Positions 18,620 to 25,944 of a stretch of DNA of 64,000 nt are shown one piece after another (the stretch's first letter is position 1; every line of letters starts with the position of its first letter). The notes below the pieces were generated by a model. The model was not told the DNA's origin. It worked only from the letters and a program-made list of their open reading frames with translations, and searched no databases. A program made the position numbers and the translations under genes. The DNA is from Verrucomicrobiota bacterium (GTDB lineage Bacteria > Verrucomicrobiota > Verrucomicrobiia > Opitutales > UBA953), in NCBI GenBank assembly GCA_014193315.1, contig BJHS01000004.1:15153-79152 (forward strand), written 5' to 3'.

Positions 18620-19207
18620 TCAGGCTTTGGGTTTTTCCTCGGTCCAGGACTGGTCGAGCGCGGAGGGTTCGCCTTCGGAGAGCTTGCCGCCGTGCGAGAC
18701 GAACGGGCCGCCCATCATCGGGGCGGGCTCGACCTTCTGGCCGGTGACTTCCGCGACGTCGGCGGCGGGGAAGGGGACCTCGATGCCGGCGAGCGGGAAG
18801 TCCTTGCGGAGGGGGTGGTAAGGATACGCCTCCCACATCAGGATACGGCGCGGGTCCGGGTGGCCCTCGAAGACGATGCCGAACATGTCGAACGCCTCGC
18901 GTTCGTGCCAGTTGGCGCCGGGGTGCAGCGAGGAGACGCTCGGGACGCGGTCGTCGACGGCGTCGACGTGCAGGCGGACGTATTCTTTGCGCGTCGTGCT
19001 GAGCAGGTGGAGGACGACGCCGAAGCGCGTCGGGCGGTCCGACCATTCGGCGCCGCAAAGGTCGGCGAGGAGATCGAAGCCTTGCTCATCGCGCAGGAAG
19101 CGCACGGCGGCGAGGAGGTCGGCGCCTGCGACGCGGAACGTCGGCATATCCTTGCCCGCGAGGTCCTGTGAGGCGGGGAAGCGGGCGAGAAGGGTGGCGG
19201 CGTCCAT
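18620..19207 (-). CDS. nuoC: NADH-quinone oxidoreductase subunit C (30-kDa)
   Basis: The 195-residue NuoC belongs to the peripheral arm of complex I and braces NuoB and NuoD. It shows the family signature around [19 protein letters not shown] and [20 protein letters not shown]. The C-terminal ~45 residues are a low-complexity extension. The tracked ORF extends upstream through an Arg-rich antisense of nuoB, so I placed the start at MDAATLL (19207), eight bases after the nuoB stop. Expression is almost certainly coupled with nuoB and nuoD. Confidence 0.93.
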   Translation of the reverse strand: MDAATLLARFPASQDLAGKDMPTFRVAGADLLAAVRFLRDEQGFDLLADLCGAEWSDRPTRFGVVLHLLSTTRKEYVRLHVDAVDDRVPSVSSLHPGANWHEREAFDMFGIVFEGHPDPRRILMWEAYPYHPLRKDFPLAGIEVPFPAADVAEVTGQKVEPAPMMGGPFVSHGGKLSEGEPSALDQSWTEEKPKA

Positions 19208-19215
19208 GTCCGTGC

Positions 19216-19749
19216 TCAGCTGACGATCTTGGTCTCGACGGTGCGGCCGCGGAAGGTGCGCCGGAGGGAGCCGCCTTCGTTGCGGATCTTCTCCTGCAGG
19301 AGCATCATGCCGTCGAGGAGCGCCTCGGGGCGGGGCGGGCAACCGGAGATGTAGACGTCGACCGGGACGATGTTGTCCACGCCCTGCAGGGTGGCGTAGG
19401 AGCGGTACATGCCGCCGGTGGAGGCGCAGGCGCCCATCGCGACGACCCACTTGGGCTCGGCCATCTGGTCGTAGATGCGGCGGACGACCTCGGCCATCTT
19501 GTAGGTGACGGTGCCGGCGACGATCATGCAGTCGGCCTGGCGGGGGGAGAAGCGCATGACCTCCATGCCGAAGCGGGAGATGTCGAAACGGGAGCCGCCG
19601 GAGGCCATGAGCTCGATGGCGCAGCAGGCCAGGCCCATGGGCATCGGCCAGACGGAGTGACTCCGGACCCAGTTCACGACGGCGTCGGCACGGGTCACGA
19701 TGACCTCGCCCTCGACCTTGCTGTTATACCCGAAATCGGATTTGACCAT
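19216..19749 (-). CDS. nuoB: NADH-quinone oxidoreductase subunit B (cluster N2)
   Basis: The 177-residue NuoB binds the terminal 4Fe-4S cluster N2 that reduces quinone. Tandem cysteines in [10 protein letters not shown], then [10 protein letters not shown] and [13 protein letters not shown] supply the ligands. I take MVKSDFG (19749) as the start because the 14 tracked codons before it are not conserved-looking. This is the first gene of the local nuo run. Unusually, no nuoA precedes it: the region upstream is a 167-bp divergent promoter space shared with the ThuA gene. Confidence 0.95.
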   Translation of the reverse strand: MVKSDFGYNSKVEGEVIVTRADAVVNWVRSHSVWPMPMGLACCAIELMASGGSRFDISRFGMEVMRFSPRQADCMIVAGTVTYKMAEVVRRIYDQMAEPKWVVAMGACASTGGMYRSYATLQGVDNIVPVDVYISGCPPRPEALLDGMMLLQEKIRNEGGSLRRTFRGRTVETKIVS

Positions 19750-19916
19750 GGTGGTTCGGGCGGAAGGTAGAAGAGCCCCCCTAGGGAGCAAGTGAGAAGG
19801 GCGAAAAAGGCGTTATTACCGCTTCTAATCGGGGTTGTATGGTCTCCGCAGCGGGCCGCCGGTCGTTCGGCCCCATCCCTCTCGCCCTCCGCCGTGGTTT
19901 TGCCCTAGAAGCGGGT
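19750..19916. promoter_or_regulatory. Divergent intergenic region (nuoB and ThuA-like gene)
   Basis: These 167 bp must hold the promoters for nuoBCDEF (leftward) and the polysaccharide unit (rightward). The central stretch near 19800-19840 is less GC-rich than its surroundings (GCGTTATTACCGCTTCTAA). I could not assign -35/-10 boxes with confidence. Confidence 0.4.
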
Positions 19917-20819
19917 ATGCGAAGTCTTGTCTACCTCCTCGGACTGTTGGCCGGCCTTGTGGGCCTTTCGGCGGACCCCGCCCCGATCCGGGTACTCGTC
20001 TGGGATGAGCGCCAGCCCGAGCAGAAGAAGGCCTACGACGGCGGGTTCCTCGGGGATGCCATCGCCAAGCACCTGGCGAGCCTTCCCGGGCTCGCGGTGA
20101 AGTCGGTCAGCCTGAACTCTCCCGAGCAAGGCCTCGGCGAGGCGACCCTGGCCGAGACCGACGTCGTCATCTTCTGGTGCCACCAGCGTCCGCTGGAACA
20201 GGATGACGTCCGGACGGAGGACTTGGTTCGCCGGGTCCTCTCGGGCAAGACCGGCTTCGTCGCCCTCCACTCGGCCCACTGGGCCAAGCCGTTCGTACGG
20301 CTGATGCAGGAGCGCGCCAAGGCCGATGCCGTGGCTGCGTTGCCGGAGGCCGAGCGGGCCATCGCCCAGTGGGAGTACGCCAACGAGAAACCCTACCGCA
20401 TCATCCCGAAGAAGGGAGCCGCGGCTACGCCGAACGTCCAGAAGGTCGGCGCGGTCTGGCGCCTCACGCTCCCGCAGTGCGTCTTCCCCGTCTATCGCGC
20501 CGACGGTGCGCCGTCACATGTCACCACCTTGCGGCCGACGCACCCGCTCGCCGCCGGGTTGCCGTCAAAATGGGATATCCCGCAGACGGAGATGTATGGC
20601 GAGCCCTTCTGGGTGCCGGTCCCGGATAGCGTGATCTTCGAGGAAAAATGGGACAAAGGAGAGCATTTCCGGAGCGGCTCGCTCTGGCGCGTCGGGTCGG
20701 GCGACGTCTTTTATTTCCGCCCGGGTCATGAGACCTACCCGGTCTTCAAGCAGGCGGAGAACCTGCGAGTGCTCGAGAACGCGGTGCGCTGGATGGGTGC
20801 CGAGATCCGCCGCCGATGA
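19917..20819 (+). CDS. Exported ThuA-like protein
   Basis: The 300-residue protein has a signal peptide (MRSLVYLLGLLAGLVGLSA) and a ThuA domain, a class I glutamine amidotransferase-like fold. Visible features are the early IRVLVWDE strand, VVIFWCHQ, and GFVALHSAHWAKPF in the middle, with FRPGHETYPVF near the end, a pattern of the family. ThuA proteins are tied to sugar catabolism, but no reaction is firmly established for the PVC members. The start at 19917 is chosen for the signal peptide; the tracked start adds 26 unlikely residues. It overlaps the sulfatase gene by 4 bp and so belongs to the same unit. Confidence 0.8.
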   Translation: MRSLVYLLGLLAGLVGLSADPAPIRVLVWDERQPEQKKAYDGGFLGDAIAKHLASLPGLAVKSVSLNSPEQGLGEATLAETDVVIFWCHQRPLEQDDVRTEDLVRRVLSGKTGFVALHSAHWAKPFVRLMQERAKADAVAALPEAERAIAQWEYANEKPYRIIPKKGAAATPNVQKVGAVWRLTLPQCVFPVYRADGAPSHVTTLRPTHPLAAGLPSKWDIPQTEMYGEPFWVPVPDSVIFEEKWDKGEHFRSGSLWRVGSGDVFYFRPGHETYPVFKQAENLRVLENAVRWMGAEIRRR

Positions 20820-22453
20820 GCCGGCTCCTGTTGCTGCTGCTGGGCGCGGCCGCGGTGTCCGCGAATCCGCGGCCCCCGAACATCCTGGTCATCCTCGCCG
20901 ATGACCTCGGCTACTCCGACCTAGGCTGTTACGGCGGTGAGATTCCCACGCCGAACCTTGACCGGCTCGCGCAGGCCGGCGCGCGCTTCGAGAAGGTCTA
21001 CACGTCGGCCCGCTGCTGTCCGACGCGCGCCTCGCTCCTGACCGGTCTCCACCCGCACGAGGCGGGCGTGGGCGATTTTGTCAGCGCCAAGCCGTCGCCC
21101 AACCGCGGCCCCGCCTACACAGGCCACCTGCTCGACGACAACCTCACCCTCCCTGAGCTCCTGAAGCAGGCCGGCTACAGCGCGTGGATGGTCGGCAAGT
21201 GGCACCTGGGCTCGCCCGGGCCGATCCAGCGCGGCTTCGACGCCTATTATGGCTTCAAGAACCTGCAGGCGCATTCCAACGACCAGTGGGAGCCGGCCGA
21301 CTACGTCCGTCTGCCCGCCGGCACGCCCGCCGAGCTCGCCTACGAGGCCGGCAAGTTCTACGTCACCGATGTCTTCACCGACTACGCGCTGGAGTTTCTG
21401 CGTCAGGCGCGCACGACCCGGGAGAAGCCTTGGTTCCTCTACCTCGCGCACTCTTCCCCGCACTTCCCGGTGCAGGCGCCCAAGGCGTCGATCGACCGCC
21501 ACCTGGCGACCTATCGCCGCGGCTGGGATGTGCTGCGCGCCGAGCGCTTCGCGCGCATGCAGGCGCTCGGGCTCATCGCGGCGGACGCCGTGCTCCCGCC
21601 GCTTTCGCTCGTGCCCGTCGAGGCGGATGAGGCCATCGCCAACGGGTTCTCGGGCAAGCCTAACCCCGCGTGGGACAGCCTCCCGGCCGACCGCCGCGAG
21701 GACCTGGCGCGCCGCATGGCCACCTTCGCCGCGATGGTCGAACACGTCGATCAGGGCGTCGGGCGGATCCTCGCCGACCTCGAGCGGAACGGCGAACTGG
21801 CGAACACGCTCGTCGTCTTCACCTCCGACAACGGCGCGTGCTACGAGTGGGGGCCGTTCGGCTTCGACGGGCGCTCCCGGGCCGGGCGCACCGACCTGCA
21901 CGCCGGGGAAGCCTTGGCGGGCATGGGGCAGGCCGGCACGCATTCCTCCTATGGCTCCGCGTGGGCCAATCTCGGCAACACGCCCCTCGCGATGTACAAG
22001 CACTTCTGCCACGAGGGCGGCATCAGCGCGCCGCTGATCGTTTCCTGGCCGGCGGGGTTGAAGCCCTCGACGGCGTGGATCCGTTCGCCGACGCACGTCA
22101 TGGATCTGTGGCCGACCGTCGCCGCGGCCACCGGGGCGACGGTGCCGCGGGAGCGCGCGGGGAAGCCCCTCCGGTCCGTTTCCGGCCGTTCGCTCTTGCC
22201 TGACCTGCGCGGGGAAGCGGTGCCCGAACGCGGCATTCCGACCGCGCACGAAGGCGCCCGCGGCTACCGGCTCGGCAACTGGAAGGTCGTCTGGGGCAAG
22301 CGCCAGAGCGCGCCGGTCGCGTGGCAGCTGTTCGACCTCGCGAAGGACCCGTCGGAGCAGCGCGACCTCGCCGCCGAGCAGCCGGCCAAACTCAAGGAGC
22401 TGGCCGACGCGTGGATGGCCTGGGCCAGGCAGGTCGGCGTCCAACCGCGTTGA
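20816..22453 (+). CDS. Exported formylglycine-dependent sulfatase
   Basis: The 545-residue arylsulfatase-family enzyme has a signal peptide (1-16), the metal-binding aspartates in ILADDLGYSDLG (about 26-37) and the sulfatase motif C67-C-P-T-R71. C67 should be matured to formylglycine by an anaerobic or aerobic sulfatase-maturating enzyme not seen here. Later motifs include VGKWHLG, FTSDNGA and the C-terminal WKVVWG strand. It would remove sulfate esters from a polysaccharide in the periplasm or outside. It starts inside the ATGA overlap with the ThuA gene and is followed 11 bp later by an alginate-lyase-like gene. The substrate cannot be told from sequence. Confidence 0.92.
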   Translation: MSRLLLLLLGAAAVSANPRPPNILVILADDLGYSDLGCYGGEIPTPNLDRLAQAGARFEKVYTSARCCPTRASLLTGLHPHEAGVGDFVSAKPSPNRGPAYTGHLLDDNLTLPELLKQAGYSAWMVGKWHLGSPGPIQRGFDAYYGFKNLQAHSNDQWEPADYVRLPAGTPAELAYEAGKFYVTDVFTDYALEFLRQARTTREKPWFLYLAHSSPHFPVQAPKASIDRHLATYRRGWDVLRAERFARMQALGLIAADAVLPPLSLVPVEADEAIANGFSGKPNPAWDSLPADRREDLARRMATFAAMVEHVDQGVGRILADLERNGELANTLVVFTSDNGACYEWGPFGFDGRSRAGRTDLHAGEALAGMGQAGTHSSYGSAWANLGNTPLAMYKHFCHEGGISAPLIVSWPAGLKPSTAWIRSPTHVMDLWPTVAAATGATVPRERAGKPLRSVSGRSLLPDLRGEAVPERGIPTAHEGARGYRLGNWKVVWGKRQSAPVAWQLFDLAKDPSEQRDLAAEQPAKLKELADAWMAWARQVGVQPR

Positions 22454-22464
22454 TCTTTTCCTTC

Positions 22465-23661
22465 ATGAAGCCTCTCCTCCTGCTGTTCCTCCTCACCGCC
22501 TGGCCGACGTGGTCGCGCGCGGAACGCCCTTACTTCGGCGCCGAACCTGGCGCCTTGGAGAAAGCCCGGCAAGCCCTTGCCGCCGGCGACCCGGTGCTCG
22601 GCGGGGCCTTGAAGAAACTCAGGCAGGACGCCGAGAGGGCACTCCTGATCGCGCCGGGCACGGTGACGGAAAAGCAGAAACTGCCTCCCAGCGGCGATGC
22701 CCATGACTACATGAGCCTGGCGCCCTATTTCTGGCCAGATCCCGCGCAGCCGAAGGGCTTGCCGTACCTGCGCAAAGACGGGGAAGTGAACCCGGAATCG
22801 CGGGACCTCGCCGCCAACGACACCCTGCGCCTCCGGGCTTTGGGCACGACCGTGGAGACGCTCGCGCTGGCCTATTGCTTCACCGGTGAGGAGAAGTACG
22901 CCGCGCAGGCCGCCCGGCACCTCCGCGTCTGGTTCCTCGCGCCCGCCACGCGCATGAACCCGAACCTCAGGTTTGCGCAGGCGGTCCCGGGCGTGAACGA
23001 TGGTCGCGGGACGGGAATCATCGAGGCCCGCGGTCTGGCCGACGCGGCGGACGCGGCCATCCTGCTGCTCGGTTCGAAGGCGTGGACGCAGGACGATCAG
23101 GCGGCCTTGGAGCGCTGGGGCGAGCAGTATTACGACTGGTTATTGCGCAGCAAGAACGGCCAGGATGAGCGGGCCGCCAAGAACAACCACGGTACCTGGT
23201 ACGACGTGCAGGCCGTCCACTGGGCGTTGGTGCTCAGGCGGACCGACGAAGCCAGGGGCATCCTCGCGCAAGCGGGGACGAAACGCATCGAGATCCAGAT
23301 CGAGCCGGATGGCCGGCAGCCTTTGGAACTCGCGCGCACCGCGTCGTTCAGCTACGCTTGTTTCAACCTGCGCGCCTTGTCCGATCTCGCCCTGCTCGGC
23401 CGCCATGCCGGGGTCGACCTGTGGGCCTACCGCTCGCAGGACGGTCGCTCGCTGCGGGTGGCGTTGGATTACCTGATGCCTTATCTGGGCGCAAAGCCCA
23501 AGCCGTGGCCGGGTCAGCAGATCCACGCCAGCAATCCGGATGACATCCTGCCCGCCCTCCGGCGCGCGACCTTGGCCACGGGCGTGGCGGCCTACGAGGC
23601 AGTGCTCGCGCAGTACCCGGAGGTCACCGGCAAGCGTTTCCAGCTGCTCGCGCCGCGCTGA
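22465..23661 (+). CDS. Exported alginate lyase-family protein
   Basis: The 398-residue protein has a signal peptide (MKPLLLLFLLTAWPTWSRA) and an alpha/alpha-barrel alginate lyase domain. The diagnostic KNNHGTWYDVQAVHWAL segment near residue 233 carries the Asn-Asn-His of the active site, and DYMSLAPYFWPDP is the family's early motif. Such enzymes cleave mannuronate-containing chains by beta-elimination; relatives in Verrucomicrobiota may act on other uronates. The start at 22465 was chosen for the signal peptide, 11 bp after the sulfatase stop. It converges with the pit gene with only 3 bp between stops and no terminator. Confidence 0.85.
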   Translation: MKPLLLLFLLTAWPTWSRAERPYFGAEPGALEKARQALAAGDPVLGGALKKLRQDAERALLIAPGTVTEKQKLPPSGDAHDYMSLAPYFWPDPAQPKGLPYLRKDGEVNPESRDLAANDTLRLRALGTTVETLALAYCFTGEEKYAAQAARHLRVWFLAPATRMNPNLRFAQAVPGVNDGRGTGIIEARGLADAADAAILLLGSKAWTQDDQAALERWGEQYYDWLLRSKNGQDERAAKNNHGTWYDVQAVHWALVLRRTDEARGILAQAGTKRIEIQIEPDGRQPLELARTASFSYACFNLRALSDLALLGRHAGVDLWAYRSQDGRSLRVALDYLMPYLGAKPKPWPGQQIHASNPDDILPALRRATLATGVAAYEAVLAQYPEVTGKRFQLLAPR

Positions 23662-23664
23662 GGC

Positions 23665-24780
23665 TTACTTCGCCCAGCCGACCATGACCGCGCCCCGGTA
23701 GAACAGGTAGCCGAGGGTCAGCGTGATCGGGATGGTGAGCACCCAGGCCCAGACGATGCGCCCGACAAGCCCCCACTTCACGGCGTCGAAACGCTTGGTC
23801 GCGCCCACGCCGAGGATGGAGGTGGAGATGACGTGCGTGGTGGAAAGCGGGATACCCATTTCGGAGGCGCCGTGGATCGTGATCGCAGCGGCGGTCTCGG
23901 CGGCGAAACCGTGCACCGGCTGCAGTTTGACCATCTTGTGACCCATCGTGCGGATGATTTTCCAGCCGCCGGCGGCGGTGCCGAGGGCCATCGTGACCGC
24001 GCAGACCACGATGACCCAGTAGGGCGCATGGTCGACGACCCCCTTGGCGTTGAGTTCGGGCTTGATGGAGGCCGCCCAGGCGGGCGCGTGGGCCGGGTCG
24101 AAGGCGCCCGCGGTCACGCCGACGATGAGGGCGAAGGTGATGATGCCGACGGTCTTCTGGGCGTCGTTGGAGCCGTGCGAGAAACCCATCATGCCGGCCG
24201 AAAGCAGCTGCAGTTTGCCGAAGGATTTCTGGACCTTGCTCGGACGCATCGCGAAGCGGACGATCAGCATCGTCAGCAGGACCATGAAGAGGACGCCCAG
24301 CGTGAAGCCGATGAACGGCGAGATGAGCATCGGCTTGATCAGCTTCGGCCACAGGCCGACCGTCTTGCCGCCCACGGTGTCGGACCAGATCAGCCGGCCC
24401 CATTCAAGGTGGGATTGGCCGAGCACGCCTCCGCACAGTCCGCCCACGAGCGCGTGGGAGGAGCTGGAGGGGATGCCGAACCACCAGGTCAGGAGGTTCC
24501 AGACGATGCCGCCCATCAGGCCGCAGGCGATGGCGAGCTGCGCCACCTGGAACTCCGCCGAGACGTTGATGTAGCCCGAGTAGATCGTCTTGGCCACCGC
24601 GGTGCCCCAGAAGGCGCCGACGAGGTTCGTGCAGGCCGCCAGCATGATCGCCTGCCGGGGCGTGAGCACGCGGGTCGAGACGACCGTGGCGATGGCGTTG
24701 GCCGCGTCATGGAATCCGTTGATGTATTCGAACACCAAAGCCACCAGAATGACCACCATCATCAGGACGAAAGGATCCAT
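23665..24780 (-). CDS. pit: Inorganic phosphate transporter, PiT family
   Basis: The 371-residue integral membrane protein has about 10 hydrophobic segments and the two PiT repeats: GFHDAANAIATVVSTRVL near residues 22-39 and FSHGSNDAQKTVGIITFAL near 200, each with the signature Asn-Asp or His-Asp. It imports phosphate (as metal phosphate or with H+/Na+) at low affinity. It follows a DUF47 gene by 21 bp; DUF47-pit pairs are the classical arrangement, the DUF47 protein modulating the transporter. Both are probably driven from the region at 25497-25560. Confidence 0.93.
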   Translation of the reverse strand: MDPFVLMMVVILVALVFEYINGFHDAANAIATVVSTRVLTPRQAIMLAACTNLVGAFWGTAVAKTIYSGYINVSAEFQVAQLAIACGLMGGIVWNLLTWWFGIPSSSSHALVGGLCGGVLGQSHLEWGRLIWSDTVGGKTVGLWPKLIKPMLISPFIGFTLGVLFMVLLTMLIVRFAMRPSKVQKSFGKLQLLSAGMMGFSHGSNDAQKTVGIITFALIVGVTAGAFDPAHAPAWAASIKPELNAKGVVDHAPYWVIVVCAVTMALGTAAGGWKIIRTMGHKMVKLQPVHGFAAETAAAITIHGASEMGIPLSTTHVISTSILGVGATKRFDAVKWGLVGRIVWAWVLTIPITLTLGYLFYRGAVMVGWAK

Positions 24781-24801
24781 GGCCGGAGGCGGGGCGCGGG
24801 C

Positions 24802-25443
24802 TTAGGCGTACTTGAGGGCGATCTGGAACACGACCTTGCCGGCGTCGCGGCAATGGTCAATCGCGCGCTCGAGGAGCTCGTAGATGTCCTTGAGGACGAC
24901 GACTTCCTTGGCGTCGACGTTGCCTTGGTAGAGGTCGCGCAGGAGGCCCACCATGAGGCGATCGGCGTCGCCCTCGATGGTCTGCAGGGTCTCGTAGTCG
25001 TCCTGGATCTCCTCGACGTTGGAGAGGCGGCGCAGCTTGCGCACGAGGCTCGCGGTGACCTCCGTCGCCTGCTCGAGCATGCGGACCTGCTTGTCGACGA
25101 TGTCGGTCGAGAACTGGGAGGGGCAGATGGCGAGGCGCTCGCCGATTTTCTCGCAGGTCTTCGGGATCTTGTAGAGGGCGTTGGCGAGGGCCTCGATGTC
25201 CTCGCGCTCGAGCGGGGTCACGAAGGTCCGGCAGAGCTCCTGGGTGATCGAGAGGCCGATGCGCTTGTCGTTGCGGCGGGCCACGACCAGCTCGGTGAAG
25301 CGTTGCTCGAAGTCCGGCTTGCCGACCTGCGAGTAGAGCTTGGAGAGGGACTTGGCGCTTTTCGCGGCCTCGTCGGCGCTGGCTTCGAGCAGCTCGTAGA
25401 ACTTTTCATCCTTACCGAGGACCTTCTTGAGGAAGTCTTTCAT
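24802..25443 (-). CDS. DUF47 (PhoU-like) Pit accessory protein
   Basis: The 213-residue all-helical protein belongs to the DUF47/PhoU-like family (TIGR00153 type), with heptad-like helices, DKQVRMLEQATEV and EGDADRLM near the C-terminal half. These proteins form the second half of Pit operons and are thought to regulate phosphate uptake through the cytoplasmic face. The start at MKDFLKK (25443) was chosen because the tracked ORF extends 29 codons into the AT-rich regulatory segment. It is the first gene of the pit operon. Confidence 0.88.
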   Translation of the reverse strand: MKDFLKKVLGKDEKFYELLEASADEAAKSAKSLSKLYSQVGKPDFEQRFTELVVARRNDKRIGLSITQELCRTFVTPLEREDIEALANALYKIPKTCEKIGERLAICPSQFSTDIVDKQVRMLEQATEVTASLVRKLRRLSNVEEIQDDYETLQTIEGDADRLMVGLLRDLYQGNVDAKEVVVLKDIYELLERAIDHCRDAGKVVFQIALKYA

Positions 25444-25496
25444 GGGGTGGTGGGGTGAGGCGTTCAAAAACCGCCCGATAACCTGCCGCAAGCACG

Positions 25497-25560
25497 GTTT
25501 GTCACAGTTCTGTAACAATCTTAACATCATGTTGTTACAAGTGTTACGATTGTGTTACGG
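25497..25560 (-). promoter_or_regulatory. Candidate Pho-box-like regulatory region of the DUF47-pit operon
   Basis: This ~60-bp stretch is strikingly AT-rich for the genome. On the minus strand it carries CGTAACAC twice at an 11-bp interval, then TTGTAACA, AACATGATGTT (a small palindrome), TTGTTACAG and CTGTGACA. Repeats spaced about one helical turn resemble PhoB-binding direct repeats. It lies 54-117 bp before the DUF47 start. A phosphate-responsive operator is inferred from this and from the genes it precedes. Confidence 0.5.
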
Positions 25561-25729
25561 AGTGGAGGGGGATTAAGGAGTGCTGAGTCGAGTGCTGGAT
25601 CGAGTAACGAGTGCAGAGTCGATGGATGGCGCCGCAGTGGGCACGTGGGAATGGTGACACGTGGGTAAGGGAGGCAGAGTTGATCAGTTGATCGGTTGAA
25701 TGGTTGGCCAGAACGCACCGGGTGTCTCT

Positions 25730-25883
25730 TAGGTAGGGACCAGCGTCCCTGCTCGTCCGCGGCGAAACGTGGGGTCTGGCTTCGCCTCACGATATGCCGG
25801 CGATGAGGTCAGGCACATCACCGCTGCGCGGGATGAAGCCAGACCCCATGCCGGCGGCCGACCGGGACGGTCAGCCCTACCTA
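25730..25883 (-). repeat. Dispersed cruciform intergenic element, full copy B
   Basis: The 154-bp copy has terminal TAGGTAGGG/CCCTACCTA, the inner 13-bp pair GGGGTCTGGCTTC with its complement, and the same two arm hairpins as copy A. The loop of one hairpin is one base shorter but the GACCG/CGGTC stem is kept. In the other arm one base pair is lost (GCTCGTCC for GCTGGTCC). The centre has CCGC-GCA-GCGG where copy A has CCCGC-TTG-GCGGG. In uvrC sense it starts 62 bp past the uvrC stop. Confidence 0.85.
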
Positions 25884-25944
25884 GGTGGTAGTCGCAACTT
25901 CCCTTGCCCGCGTGCCAGCTTGCCCACGTGCCCGCTGACTGGTC

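Larger units (their letters stand above)
25444..25944. other. 501-bp intergenic region upstream of the pit operon and downstream of uvrC
   Basis: In minus-strand order the gap holds a C-rich arm just after the uvrC stop (25898-25933 on plus), the full cruciform element (25730-25883), a G-rich arm (25639-25674) complementary to the first arm at 29 of 36 positions, and an AT-rich stretch of GTAACA/TGTTAC repeats (25497-25560) in front of DUF47. The tracked ORFs here are repeat-derived. Confidence 0.6.

Noticed and set aside
17537-19171. Plus-strand ORFs over nuoC and nuoD
   Set aside because: They are antisense to well-conserved nuo genes and are Gly/Asp/Glu/Val-rich shadows.
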